This document shows, piece after piece, positions 42,456 through 50,810 of a DNA stretch of 64,000 bases. How positions within the stretch are numbered: the stretch's first letter is position 1; each line of letters starts with the position of its first letter. The DNA lies in NCBI RefSeq assembly GCF_040096225.1, contig NZ_JBBMFC010000002.1, forward strand, positions 62,001 to 126,000, in the 5' to 3' direction. Origin of the DNA: Hominiventricola aquisgranensis (GTDB taxonomy: Bacteria > Bacillota > Clostridia > Lachnospirales > Lachnospiraceae). The notes below the pieces were generated by a model. The model ran no database searches. It had not been told where the DNA came from and worked only from the letters and a program-made list of their open reading frames with translations. Position numbers and translations under genes: made by a program.

Positions 42456-42504
42456 GAGAAACCTTATAAAACAAGGTTTTGAATGATTTAAGTCCTATTT
42501 TTTT
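42438..42504 (+). terminator. Hairpin A of a related hairpin pair
   Basis: AAAATAGGACT (42438-42448) pairs with AGTCCTATTTT (42491-42501); an inner hairpin AACCTT/AAGGTT sits at 42460-42478; a T run follows. It shares the outer stem with hairpin B. Confidence 0.65.
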
Positions 42505-42621
42505 ATATTAATTTTGAGGTAAGGATTAGGACGGCGCCGAACGAATCAATACCTACAATGTCATATTATCTAGCTGATTACTGGATAATGAGAAGATTGT
42601 GAGGTGAACTATATAATTTGA

Positions 42622-42680
42622 GATAGGACTTAGTTTATGCCTGAATTTTATGTTCAGGTGTAATCTGAGTCCTATTTTTT
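42622..42680 (+). terminator. Hairpin B of a related hairpin pair
   Basis: ATAGGACT (42623-42630) pairs with AGTCCTAT (42668-42675) and the inner stem is CCTGAA/TTCAGG (42640-42658); T run 42675-42680. The outer stem is that of hairpin A 185 bases upstream, while the inner stem differs. Confidence 0.65.
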
Positions 42681-42990
42681 AAAAAGTCTGCGAGAGAATA
42701 TTCTGCAATTTCAAATAATGAGTTAGACTTAATGCAAGTTAGGGATAACCTGATGGACAACTAAATATGCAATTACAGGTTTAATGAAAAATCATTATCA
42801 TACCAGAAATGTCGTATGGAGTAAAATTCTGCAACAGGCACCAGACAAGAATCAGTCAAAGCTTTGCGAAGAGAGTCGAAGAATCGAAAGAAGAAGATGA
42901 AGCAGCAGGGTGCATAAGGAAGCACCGAAGGTAAGAGAAGATAAAGCCAGATAGATGTGAGGACGTGGGAGAAATCCTGCGTCCTTTTTT
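42681..42990 (+). ncRNA. Non-coding stretch, possible structured RNA ending in a terminator
   Basis: No convincing protein frame exists over about 300 bases. The stretch contains a short hairpin GGTGC/GCACC near 42910-42927, the palindrome CAAAGCTTTG (42859-42868), a purine-rich run at about 42870-42950, and a final intrinsic terminator GGACGTGGGA GAAA TCCTGCGTCC plus six T at 42961-42990. A terminator with no upstream gene suggests a transcript here, or the tail of a deleted gene. No known RNA family was recognised. Confidence 0.35.
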
Positions 42991-43013
42991 AATGCGGATA
43001 AATTATTATAGCA

Positions 43014-43071
43014 CGATGATGAATAAAAATAGAGGACACACAAGCGGTCCTCTATTTTTTATTCATCATCG
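43014..43071. terminator. Very long inverted repeat, terminator of the HTH gene
   Basis: A stretch from CGATGATGAATA at 43014 is repeated in inverse orientation up to 43071 with a stem of about 24 pairs and one extra base; the inner part AATAGAGGAC/GTCCTCTATT has T runs on both strands. The right arm covers the last codons of the minus-strand HTH gene. Confidence 0.78.
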
Positions 43072-43271
43072 TTTTCAAAAGTAAAGATGTCTTCTACTGT
43101 AGTATCAAAGACTTTGGCAATATCCATAGCAAGTTTTAAGGAAGGATTATATCTGCCATTTTCGAGATTACCTATAGTTTCACGCCGGACGCCTACAAGC
43201 TTGGCAAGTTCGGCTTGCTGCATATTGCGTTCCTTACGGAGTTCATGAAGTCGGGTTTTTAGTATCGGCAT
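43059..43271 (-). CDS. Small XRE-family helix-turn-helix regulator
   Basis: A 70-residue Cro/CI-type DNA-binding protein. The helix-turn-helix QAELAKLVGVRRETIGNLENG and the following KLAMDIAKVFDTTVEDIF fit the well-known stand-alone XRE repressors coded beside small membrane proteins. Its ATG overlaps the stop of the upstream membrane-protein gene by one base (TAATG). An AGGAGGGC site precedes it. Confidence 0.87.
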   Translation of the reverse strand: MPILKTRLHELRKERNMQQAELAKLVGVRRETIGNLENGRYNPSLKLAMDIAKVFDTTVEDIFTFENDDE

Positions 43272-43660
43272 TAGTAGCCCTCCTTTTCATACTTCAGGAA
43301 GAGTAATCCAGGAAGCATCTGTGATGCGGCAACGAAAAATCCGTATGCTTTGTAAAAAGGAAATGAAATAAAGCCAGATATAATTCCTACTATCATCATA
43401 GAACAAAGTAGTATCTCAAGGCTCATACTTTTAGCTGCCCAGATATGCTGTATACTCATCTTATCATCGGATTCCTGTCTGACTAATAGCGTGTAAAAAG
43501 AGCAGATTGCACTAACAAATAAAAGTACAGCACCTATTATTCTAATTGGTTTAAAAGGAACCAAGTTTGAAATTGAGTATAGAAGCCATAGACAACCATT
43601 GATTATATAGCGGATTGTGTATTTTTGAGTTACTGACAAAGTTTCTTTTCCTTTATCCAT
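43271..43660 (-). CDS. Small four-helix membrane protein paired with the HTH regulator
   Basis: A 129-residue protein with four hydrophobic segments and a basic start (MDKGKETLSVTQKYTIRYI). It is the first gene of a two-gene minus-strand unit with the XRE regulator, an arrangement often seen in Firmicutes where the membrane protein may modulate the repressor. Family not recognised with certainty. It diverges from the XRE-hsd gene set. Confidence 0.72.
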   Translation of the reverse strand: MDKGKETLSVTQKYTIRYIINGCLWLLYSISNLVPFKPIRIIGAVLLFVSAICSFYTLLVRQESDDKMSIQHIWAAKSMSLEILLCSMMIVGIISGFISFPFYKAYGFFVAASQMLPGLLFLKYEKEGY

Positions 43661-43975
43661 AATATCTACCTCAAATGTGTTATATTTCTAACATATGTTG
43701 CAAATATATCACATTGATTGTAAAATGTAAAGAGAAATGTGTGAAATAAATCACATCACATCACATAGATGTCCTTTTTATGGGACACATAGTATAATAA
43801 GGCTTCAGAAAGAGAATCTGTTGCAGATAAATTCAAAGAATTTATAAATAAATTAAAAAAGATATTCAATATTTGAAAAAAGACATGAAATATTTGCAAA
43901 TGCAAATTGTACAAGCAGTTTTCTTGTGGTAAAATAATCCTAATATTGATTGCACATTATACGGAGGGAAAGAGG
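43661..43975. promoter_or_regulatory. Divergent control region with repeated ATGTG/CACAT motifs
   Basis: This 315-base stretch between divergent units has no gene. It contains several CACAT/ATGTG motifs (for example 43672, 43737 and the triple CACATCACATCACAT at 43752-43766), a GTCC-TTTTTAT-GGGAC hairpin at 43770-43785, and TTTGCA-AA-TGCAAA (43893-43906), a likely operator abutting a -35 box. The regulators on both sides are candidates for binding. Confidence 0.5.
43907..43935 (+). promoter_or_regulatory. Promoter of the XRE-hsdM transcript
   Basis: TTGTAC (43907-43912) and TAAAAT (43930-43935) with a 17-base spacer; a palindrome TTTGCAAATGCAAA lies directly upstream. Confidence 0.65.
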
Positions 43976-44191
43976 ATGGCAATTAGTTATAACGGATTAT
44001 GGAAACAGTTAATCGACCACGGAATGAAAAAGGGAGATTTGTGTGCTAGGACTGGTCTTAGTTCCAGTACAATAGCAAAGATGACAAACTGCGAGTCAGT
44101 AAAACTATCTGTTCTGGAAAAAATCTGCAAAGAGCTGGATTGTAACTTTGGAGATTTGGTTGACTATGTATCGGATGAAGAAAAAAAGTAA
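43976..44191 (+). CDS. XRE-family regulator upstream of the type I R-M genes
   Basis: A 71-residue Cro/CI-type protein (LCARTGLSSSTIAKMTNCESVKLSVLEKICKELDCN is the helix-turn-helix region, read here in parts: SSSTIAKMTNCESV). The pattern of YozG-like small repressors fits. The start is set by GGAGGGAAAGAGG. It is 23 bases before hsdM and is probably a controller of the R-M operon. Confidence 0.84.
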   Translation: MAISYNGLWKQLIDHGMKKGDLCARTGLSSSTIAKMTNCESVKLSVLEKICKELDCNFGDLVDYVSDEEKK

Positions 44192-44214
44192 ATTACCTTA
44201 TGGAGGAAAATAAA

Positions 44215-45948
44215 ATGGCTACGAGAAGTGCAAAAATAGATCAGAAAGCGGACCTGATATGGGCAATAGCAGATAAGCTGACCGGAGTATATAAACCACA
44301 TGAATATGGAGATGTTATATTACCGCTTACAGTAATCAGACGTTTTGACTGTATTCTTTCCGATACAAAGGATGCAGTTTTGCAGAAATATGAGGAAGTA
44401 AAGAATCTTCCGATGAAGGATGTTTTACTTCGTAAGGCAGCAGAAAAAGATTTTTATAACACCAGTAAATATACATTTGAGAGACTTATGGATGATCCTG
44501 ATCACATTGAGGAGAATTTTAGAGATTATCTGAATGGGTTCTCGGCAAACGTGCAGGACATCCTCGAAAAGTTTAAGTTTGATGGTCACATCACCACTAT
44601 GTCAAATAAGGGAATTCTTTATATTGTTTTAAAGGAATACACAACAGATAGAGGAAATCTTCATCCGAATGAAATCTCTAACCTTGAAATGGGCTATATC
44701 TTTGAAGAGATTATAAGAAGATTTTCCGAGTCTCATAATGAAGATGCAGGACAGCATTACACTCCAAGAGAAGTTATCCAGCTTATGGTTAATATTCTCT
44801 TCTATGATGATAATGATATTCTTTCTGGCAATAATGTAGCAAAAACAATTTATGACCCGGCATGTGGAACCGGAGGTATGCTTTCTGTTGCAGAGGAATA
44901 CTTACATAGTCTGAATGCTTCTACGGAACTTGTATCCTTTGGACAGGAAATCAACGACCAGACATTTGCAATCTGTAAGGCGGATATGCTGATTAAGGGG
45001 AACAATGCAGATTATATAAAGGATGGTAACACATTATCGGATGATCAGTTTGCAGGCAGCACCTTTGACTATATCCTTTCCAATCCTCCTTTTGGACGTG
45101 AGTGGAAGAATGAAAAGGCAAAAGTAGAAGAAGAGGCTAAGCTTGGTTTCGGAGGAAGATTTGGTGCAGGACTTCCAGCTGCAAGTGACGGACAGATGCT
45201 TTTTCTTATGACAGCGATATCAAAAATGAAAGATATTGATAAAGGTGGAAGCAGAATTGCAATTATTCATAATGGTTCACCACTCTTTACAGGAGATGCA
45301 GGAAGCGGACCTTCCGAAATCAGAAGATATATTCTCGAAAATGATTTGCTTGAGGCAATTATTGCTTTACCGAATGATATTTTCTATAACACAGGAATTG
45401 CAACCTATATCTGGGTACTGTCAAATAAAAAGGCAGGTACAATTAGAGAGGGGAAAGTACAGCTTATTAATGCCAATGAGATGTTTGTGAAGAGAAGAAA
45501 AGCATTGGGAAATAAGCGAAATGATATTTCTGAGGAAGATATTGCAGAGATTACTAAGATATATGGTGATTTTAAAGAGAGTGAAATCAGTCAGATTTAT
45601 GATAACGAGGATTTTGGTTATACCAAGATTACAGTAGAAAGACCGCTCCGTGATGAAGAAGGCAAGTTGGTATTGAAAAAGGGAAAGAAACAGCCGGATA
45701 CCAGTCTTCGTGATACAGAAAATGTTCCGTTAAAAGAGGATATCAAAGAGTACTTTGAAAGAGAAGTACTTCCATTTGCACCGGATGCATGGATTGATGA
45801 GAAAAAGTCAAAGGTGGGATATGAGATTCCATTTACAAGATATTTTTACAAGTATGAAGCTCCAAGACCATCAGCAGAGATAATGGCAGAGATTATGGAT
45901 TTGGAGACAGAACTATCCGGAAGTCTTGAGGAGGTATTTGATTTATGA
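44215..45948 (+). CDS. hsdM: Type I restriction-modification DNA methyltransferase subunit
   Basis: A 577-residue N6-adenine methyltransferase of a type I system. The N-terminal HsdM domain is followed by the SAM motif DPACGTGGML near residue 218 and the catalytic NPPFGREW near 295. The start at 44215 is chosen because GGAGG (44202-44206) precedes it. With HsdS it recognises and methylates the target; with HsdR it cuts unmodified DNA. The stop overlaps hsdS by four bases. Confidence 0.93.
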   Translation: MATRSAKIDQKADLIWAIADKLTGVYKPHEYGDVILPLTVIRRFDCILSDTKDAVLQKYEEVKNLPMKDVLLRKAAEKDFYNTSKYTFERLMDDPDHIEENFRDYLNGFSANVQDILEKFKFDGHITTMSNKGILYIVLKEYTTDRGNLHPNEISNLEMGYIFEEIIRRFSESHNEDAGQHYTPREVIQLMVNILFYDDNDILSGNNVAKTIYDPACGTGGMLSVAEEYLHSLNASTELVSFGQEINDQTFAICKADMLIKGNNADYIKDGNTLSDDQFAGSTFDYILSNPPFGREWKNEKAKVEEEAKLGFGGRFGAGLPAASDGQMLFLMTAISKMKDIDKGGSRIAIIHNGSPLFTGDAGSGPSEIRRYILENDLLEAIIALPNDIFYNTGIATYIWVLSNKKAGTIREGKVQLINANEMFVKRRKALGNKRNDISEEDIAEITKIYGDFKESEISQIYDNEDFGYTKITVERPLRDEEGKLVLKKGKKQPDTSLRDTENVPLKEDIKEYFEREVLPFAPDAWIDEKKSKVGYEIPFTRYFYKYEAPRPSAEIMAEIMDLETELSGSLEEVFDL

Positions 45949-47201
45949 GAAAGATGAAGGATAGTGGAGTGGAATGGATAGGAGAGATACCTGTAGATTG
46001 GAAACTTTCAAAAATAGGCTCCGTTTATGATGAAAGAAATGAAAAAGTGAGTGATAAGGATTTTGCGCCTTTATCAGTTACCAAGCAAGGCATTGTTCCA
46101 CAGCTTGAAACAGCTGCAAAAACAGAAAATGGTGATAATCGTAAATTAATCCGAAAAGATGATTTTGTGATTAATAGTCGATCCGATAGAAGAGGTTCGT
46201 GTGGAATATCAGAATATGAAGGATCGTGTTCATTAATCAATACTGTATTAAAACCACAGACAAATATGTGCAACAGATATTACGGATTTGTATTTAAGTC
46301 TGATGGTTTCGCAGATGAATATTATCGTTGGGGGCATGGAATAGTTGATGATTTATGGTCAACTAAGTGGATTGACATGAAAAGTATTTATATTCCTGCA
46401 CCTGATATTACCGAACAAGAAAGAATAGCAGATTATTTGAATGCCAAGTGCTCAAAGATTGATGAAATTATTGAAAAGCAGCAGTCAATTATTGAAAAGT
46501 TAAAGGAATACAAATTATCAATTATTATTGAGACTGTTACTAAGGGATTGAATCCCAATGTTGAGATGAAGGATAGTGGTGTTGAATGGATTGGACAAAT
46601 GCCTACAAGTTGGGATTGTACTACAGTTGGCATGATTGCTACGGTAGTAAGGGGAGCATCACCAAGACCTGCCGGGGATCCACTTTATTTTAATGGAAAT
46701 GATGTGCCATGGATTACTGTTGCAGAAGTAACAAAAGGGGATGGCAAGTATATTGACGAAACAGAAACCTTTTTGACATTTGAAGGGGCAAAACAAAGCC
46801 GTATTGTTGAAGAAGGAACATTGTTATTATCGAATAGTGGTGCTACTCTAGGAGTCCCTAAGATTACAAGAATCAGAGGCTGTATAAACGATGGTTCTGT
46901 AGCATTTTATAATTTAAGTATAAATCAAGAGTTTTTGTTATACTTGTTCAAGGGGCGTACTTTTGAATTAAGAAAGCAGATGCAAGGCTATGGGCAACCT
47001 AATTTGAATACAACAATTGTAAAAGGAATTGAGGTTCCATTACCAACTGAACTAGAACAGAAAGCAATAGTTGACTTCTTGGATCAGAAATGCACTGCTA
47101 TTGAAAAAACTATTGAAGATAGAGAAAAGGCAATTGAAAAACTCCAGAAATACAAAAAATCCCTCATCTACGAGGTTGTCACAGGGAAAAAGGAGGTGTA
47201 G
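45945..47201 (+). CDS. hsdS: Type I restriction-modification specificity subunit
   Basis: A 418-residue HsdS with two target-recognition domains. Each half opens with nearly the same sequence: KDSGVEWIGEIP at the start (45951 on) and KDSGVEWIGQMP in the middle (46565 on), and each ends with a conserved coiled helix (IEKLKEYKLS; IEKLQKYKKS). The two variable parts between would each read half of a bipartite DNA site. ATGA overlap with hsdM; 3 bases before hsdR. The target sequence cannot be predicted. Confidence 0.92.
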   Translation: MRKMKDSGVEWIGEIPVDWKLSKIGSVYDERNEKVSDKDFAPLSVTKQGIVPQLETAAKTENGDNRKLIRKDDFVINSRSDRRGSCGISEYEGSCSLINTVLKPQTNMCNRYYGFVFKSDGFADEYYRWGHGIVDDLWSTKWIDMKSIYIPAPDITEQERIADYLNAKCSKIDEIIEKQQSIIEKLKEYKLSIIIETVTKGLNPNVEMKDSGVEWIGQMPTSWDCTTVGMIATVVRGASPRPAGDPLYFNGNDVPWITVAEVTKGDGKYIDETETFLTFEGAKQSRIVEEGTLLLSNSGATLGVPKITRIRGCINDGSVAFYNLSINQEFLLYLFKGRTFELRKQMQGYGQPNLNTTIVKGIEVPLPTELEQKAIVDFLDQKCTAIEKTIEDREKAIEKLQKYKKSLIYEVVTGKKEV

Positions 47202-47204
47202 CCC

Positions 47205-50201
47205 ATGTCTGATTTTGATGTAAAAGAGAAACGATTTGAAGAAGATATCGAAGACTATCTGATTCATCATGGCGGATATACTAAGGGTGATCCGAAGAAA
47301 TTTAATCGTGAATCTGGACTTGATGAGGAAACATTTGTGGAATTTATCAAGACAAGCCAGCCTAAGAAATGGGATAGATATGTGAAAAATTATGCGGAAA
47401 ATTCTGAAAAGCAGGTAGTTGAACGCTTCAAAAGAGAAGTGAAAACCACCAACCTTTTGAATGTTATGCGGCATGGTTTTATGGATAGAGGAATCAAGTT
47501 TTATCCTATTTTCTGGAAGCCAGAGACCACTTTGAATGAGACTACACAGATTCAGTATGATGCGAATATCCTTCATTGTACCAGACAGCTTCATTACTCT
47601 GTACATAATGAGAACAGCATAGATATAGTGCTTTTTGTAAACGGAATTCCGGTAGTGTCTATGGAGTTGAAATGCCAGTTTACAGGACAGGATACCACAA
47701 ATGCCATTAATCAGTATAAGTTTGATCGTACCGGTAAGGATGCTATTTTTGCTTTTAAAGAAAGAGTGTTGGTACATTTTGCAGTAGACCTTACCAATGT
47801 TTATATGACTACAAGACTTGAGGGTGCACACACTTATTTCCTGCCATTTAATCAGGGCAGTAATGGAGCCGGAAAAGTAGGCGGTAAAGGAAATCCTGTA
47901 AATCCAGATGGATATGATACAGCTTATCTTTGGAAAAGAGTACTCTGCAAGGACAGTCTGATGGAAATCCTTCAGAAATATATGCACTTGCAGCAGGAGT
48001 ACGATAAAAATGGAAATCTTGTGAAAGAGACTATGATTTTTCCAAGGTATCATCAGCTTGATGTTGTTACAAAGCTGTTGGAAGATGTGAAAAAGAATGG
48101 GTCAGGTAAGAGTTATCTGATCCAACATAGTGCAGGTTCAGGAAAATCAAATTCTATTGCGTGGCTGGCACATAGACTTACCGGACTCCATGATTATGAG
48201 GACAATAAGATTTTCCAGTCGGTAATCATCGTTACTGACAGACGGGTGCTTGACAGTCAGTTACAGTCTACGGTATATCAGTTTGACCATGTGGAAGGTG
48301 TGGTTAAGAAAGTAGATAAAAATTCGGGACAGCTTAGAGATGCGATTAATGATGGTGTAGGCATTATCATCACTACTTTACAGAAGTTCCCGGTAATCTA
48401 TAAAGAGGTAGATTCTGCAAACAAAAGATTTGCGATTATTATTGATGAGGCACATTCTTCACAGACCGGAGATGCAGCAAAAAAGCTAAAAAGAGCATTA
48501 GCTGATACAGAAGAAATTCTGAAAGAGTATGCCGAGATGGAAGATGAGGACGAGAGAAATCGTAAGGACGATGAGGATAAGCTATTAGATGAATTAGCAG
48601 CACAGGGTATGCATAAGAACTTATCATTCTTTGCATTTACAGCAACGCCAAAAGGAAAGACATTGCAGATGTTTGGTCAGAAGGATGCGGAAGGAATCTA
48701 CAGACCTTTCCATATTTATTCTATGAGACAGGCGATAGAAGAACATTTCATATTGGATGTTTTGCAGAACTATATGACCTACAAAATGTACTATAAGATT
48801 GCCAAGATTATTGAGGATAATCCAGAATTTGATACAACAGCAGGTTCAAAGGCAATTATAAATTATGAGACACTGCATCCACATAATATCTCTCAGAAGA
48901 CTGCTATTATGCTGGAGCATTTTATGAATGTCACAAGATACAAGATAGGTGGAAGGGCGAAGGCTATGGTTGTTACACCATCCAGACTTCATGCAGTGCG
49001 ATATGTGCAGGAATTTAAGAGACAGATAAAAGAAAAAGGACTGAATGACCTTGAAGTGTTAGTTGCTTTTTCCGGTGAAGTGAAAGATAACGATGATGTG
49101 TTTACCGAAGAGGGAATGAACAAGGATAAAGAAGGCAAGACAATCAAAGAAAAGGCTTTGCCGGAAACATTCCATACAGATGATTATGGAATCCTTGTTG
49201 TTGCAGAAAAATATCAGACAGGCTTTGATGAGCCATTGCTTCACACCATGTTTGTGGACAAGAAATTGTCCGGTGTAAAGGCAGTACAGACTTTATCAAG
49301 ATTGAATCGTACTACAAGAGGAAAAGTAGATACATTTGTACTTGATTTTGTAAATTCGGCAGAAGATATCAAAGCATCTTTTGAGCCATTCTATGAGGAA
49401 ACTGTGCTCTTGGAGGAAACAGATCCTAATATTGTATATGACATGAAGAATACTTTGGATAATTTCAGGGTATATCAGAAATCAGAAGTAGATAAATTTG
49501 CGGATATTTTCTATCAGAGTGAAAATCAATCAGCTGGTGATCTTGGAAAGCTTCAGGGACAGTTAAGACCGGCAGTAGACAGATATGAAGTGCTTGAAGT
49601 TGAAAAACAGGATATATTTAAGTCTACTCTGGCAAGCTTTAATCGTGTGTATGCCTATATTACACAGGTATGCAGGTTATTTGACAAGGACATTCACAGA
49701 TTCAGTATTTATTCGAAGTTCTTATACACGATGCTTCCAAAGGGACATAGTGGAGAGAAGATAAATATTGATGACAAAGTTCTTCTTGAATACTATAAGC
49801 TGGAAAAAGACTTTGAAGGTCCGATAGAGCTTGAAAGCACAGAAGGCGGATATACACCTATCTCCGGTGATTCTGGTCATAGAGAGCCTAAGAAAGACCC
49901 ACTGACAGTAATCATTGATAAGATAAACGAAAAGTATGGCACTCATTTTACTGAAATGGATAAAGTACTTGTTCAGATGGAAAATGATTATGCCAATCAG
50001 GAAAAATGGCAGAGCTACGCAAAGAACAATGACCGGGCAACATTTATGCTGTTATTTGAAAAGGATTTTCCGAATATGGCAGCAGACAGATATGAGCAGA
50101 ATGACCAGTTTTTCAAAAAACTGTTTGATGATCCTGATATGATGAAGCAGGTAATGGAGACTGTAGGTTCTGTATTGTATGAGAGATTGAAGAAGAAATA
50201 A
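47205..50201 (+). CDS. hsdR: Type I restriction endonuclease subunit R
   Basis: A 998-residue motor-nuclease subunit. The N-terminal nuclease domain shows VVSMELK near residue 150 (PD-(D/E)XK type). The translocase part has Walker A SAGSGKSNS near 307 and DEAH box IIDEAHSS near 412, with further helicase motifs (FTATPKGKT; QTGFDEP; QTLSRLNR). Length is usual for HsdR. A GGAGGTGT site lies upstream. It completes an apparently intact M-S-R set. Confidence 0.93.
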   Translation: MSDFDVKEKRFEEDIEDYLIHHGGYTKGDPKKFNRESGLDEETFVEFIKTSQPKKWDRYVKNYAENSEKQVVERFKREVKTTNLLNVMRHGFMDRGIKFYPIFWKPETTLNETTQIQYDANILHCTRQLHYSVHNENSIDIVLFVNGIPVVSMELKCQFTGQDTTNAINQYKFDRTGKDAIFAFKERVLVHFAVDLTNVYMTTRLEGAHTYFLPFNQGSNGAGKVGGKGNPVNPDGYDTAYLWKRVLCKDSLMEILQKYMHLQQEYDKNGNLVKETMIFPRYHQLDVVTKLLEDVKKNGSGKSYLIQHSAGSGKSNSIAWLAHRLTGLHDYEDNKIFQSVIIVTDRRVLDSQLQSTVYQFDHVEGVVKKVDKNSGQLRDAINDGVGIIITTLQKFPVIYKEVDSANKRFAIIIDEAHSSQTGDAAKKLKRALADTEEILKEYAEMEDEDERNRKDDEDKLLDELAAQGMHKNLSFFAFTATPKGKTLQMFGQKDAEGIYRPFHIYSMRQAIEEHFILDVLQNYMTYKMYYKIAKIIEDNPEFDTTAGSKAIINYETLHPHNISQKTAIMLEHFMNVTRYKIGGRAKAMVVTPSRLHAVRYVQEFKRQIKEKGLNDLEVLVAFSGEVKDNDDVFTEEGMNKDKEGKTIKEKALPETFHTDDYGILVVAEKYQTGFDEPLLHTMFVDKKLSGVKAVQTLSRLNRTTRGKVDTFVLDFVNSAEDIKASFEPFYEETVLLEETDPNIVYDMKNTLDNFRVYQKSEVDKFADIFYQSENQSAGDLGKLQGQLRPAVDRYEVLEVEKQDIFKSTLASFNRVYAYITQVCRLFDKDIHRFSIYSKFLYTMLPKGHSGEKINIDDKVLLEYYKLEKDFEGPIELESTEGGYTPISGDSGHREPKKDPLTVIIDKINEKYGTHFTEMDKVLVQMENDYANQEKWQSYAKNNDRATFMLLFEKDFPNMAADRYEQNDQFFKKLFDDPDMMKQVMETVGSVLYERLKKK

Positions 50202-50224
50202 AGTGTTGTAGTTGAGAAATTGCT

Positions 50225-50794
50225 ATGGGGAAAATAGATGTAATTGAGCAGGCAGCAAATAGGCTTCTGCAACATAATGTTGCAGAGGCCAGAATAGTGA
50301 TAGAAACAGGATATCCATTTTATAAGTTGTCTTCACAAGGGCGTAATTATACAGATAAAGAGAAGATGGCACAATTTGTACGGGATGGATTTATTGACAG
50401 ATATAGTGGACAGAAACTTGTGAATCCAGGAATATTGAAGGTACTATCTTATTACATGCCTGAGACATTTCCATATCATGCTCATTGGAAAATGGAAGAA
50501 TGTCATAATGCTTACTGGGAGTTTGTACCTACTGTAGATCACATATATCCTGTAGCATTAGGTGGGGCTGATTCTATGGATAACTGGGCGACAATATCTA
50601 TGCTGCACAATTCAATTAAGAGTAACTGGACATTAGAACAACTTAATTGGAAACTGTATGATGCCGGTGATTTTGATAAATATGATGGATTAACAGGACT
50701 GTTTACTAAATTGGTGGAAGCAGACAAGAAATTGTTAAGTGATTCTTATATTAAACGATGGTACCGGTTGTCAGTTGCTATTGCAAGCAAATAG
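50225..50794 (+). CDS. HNH endonuclease-like protein
   Basis: A 189-residue protein with a central HNH-type signature: VDHIYPVALGG near residues 101-111, then NWATISMLHNSIKSNW, i.e. Asp-His, Asn and His in the expected order. No zinc cysteine pairs are seen. The ribosome site (TTGAGAAAT) is weak. It starts 23 bases after hsdR and its stop lies within the GAGGAGG site of the next gene, so it belongs to the hsd transcript. A nuclease in a defence operon is likely; its target is unknown. Confidence 0.72.
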   Translation: MGKIDVIEQAANRLLQHNVAEARIVIETGYPFYKLSSQGRNYTDKEKMAQFVRDGFIDRYSGQKLVNPGILKVLSYYMPETFPYHAHWKMEECHNAYWEFVPTVDHIYPVALGGADSMDNWATISMLHNSIKSNWTLEQLNWKLYDAGDFDKYDGLTGLFTKLVEADKKLLSDSYIKRWYRLSVAIASK

Positions 50795-50810
50795 AGGAGG
50801 TGCTATAGAT

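Noticed and set aside
42784..42900. A 38-codon frame MKNHYHTRN... in the island border
   Set aside because: No ribosome site, Arg-rich end and no recognised relative; kept as non-coding.
42852..43043. A minus-strand 63-codon frame in the island border
   Set aside because: It arises from the purine-rich run and has a repetitive Leu/Ser composition and no ribosome site.
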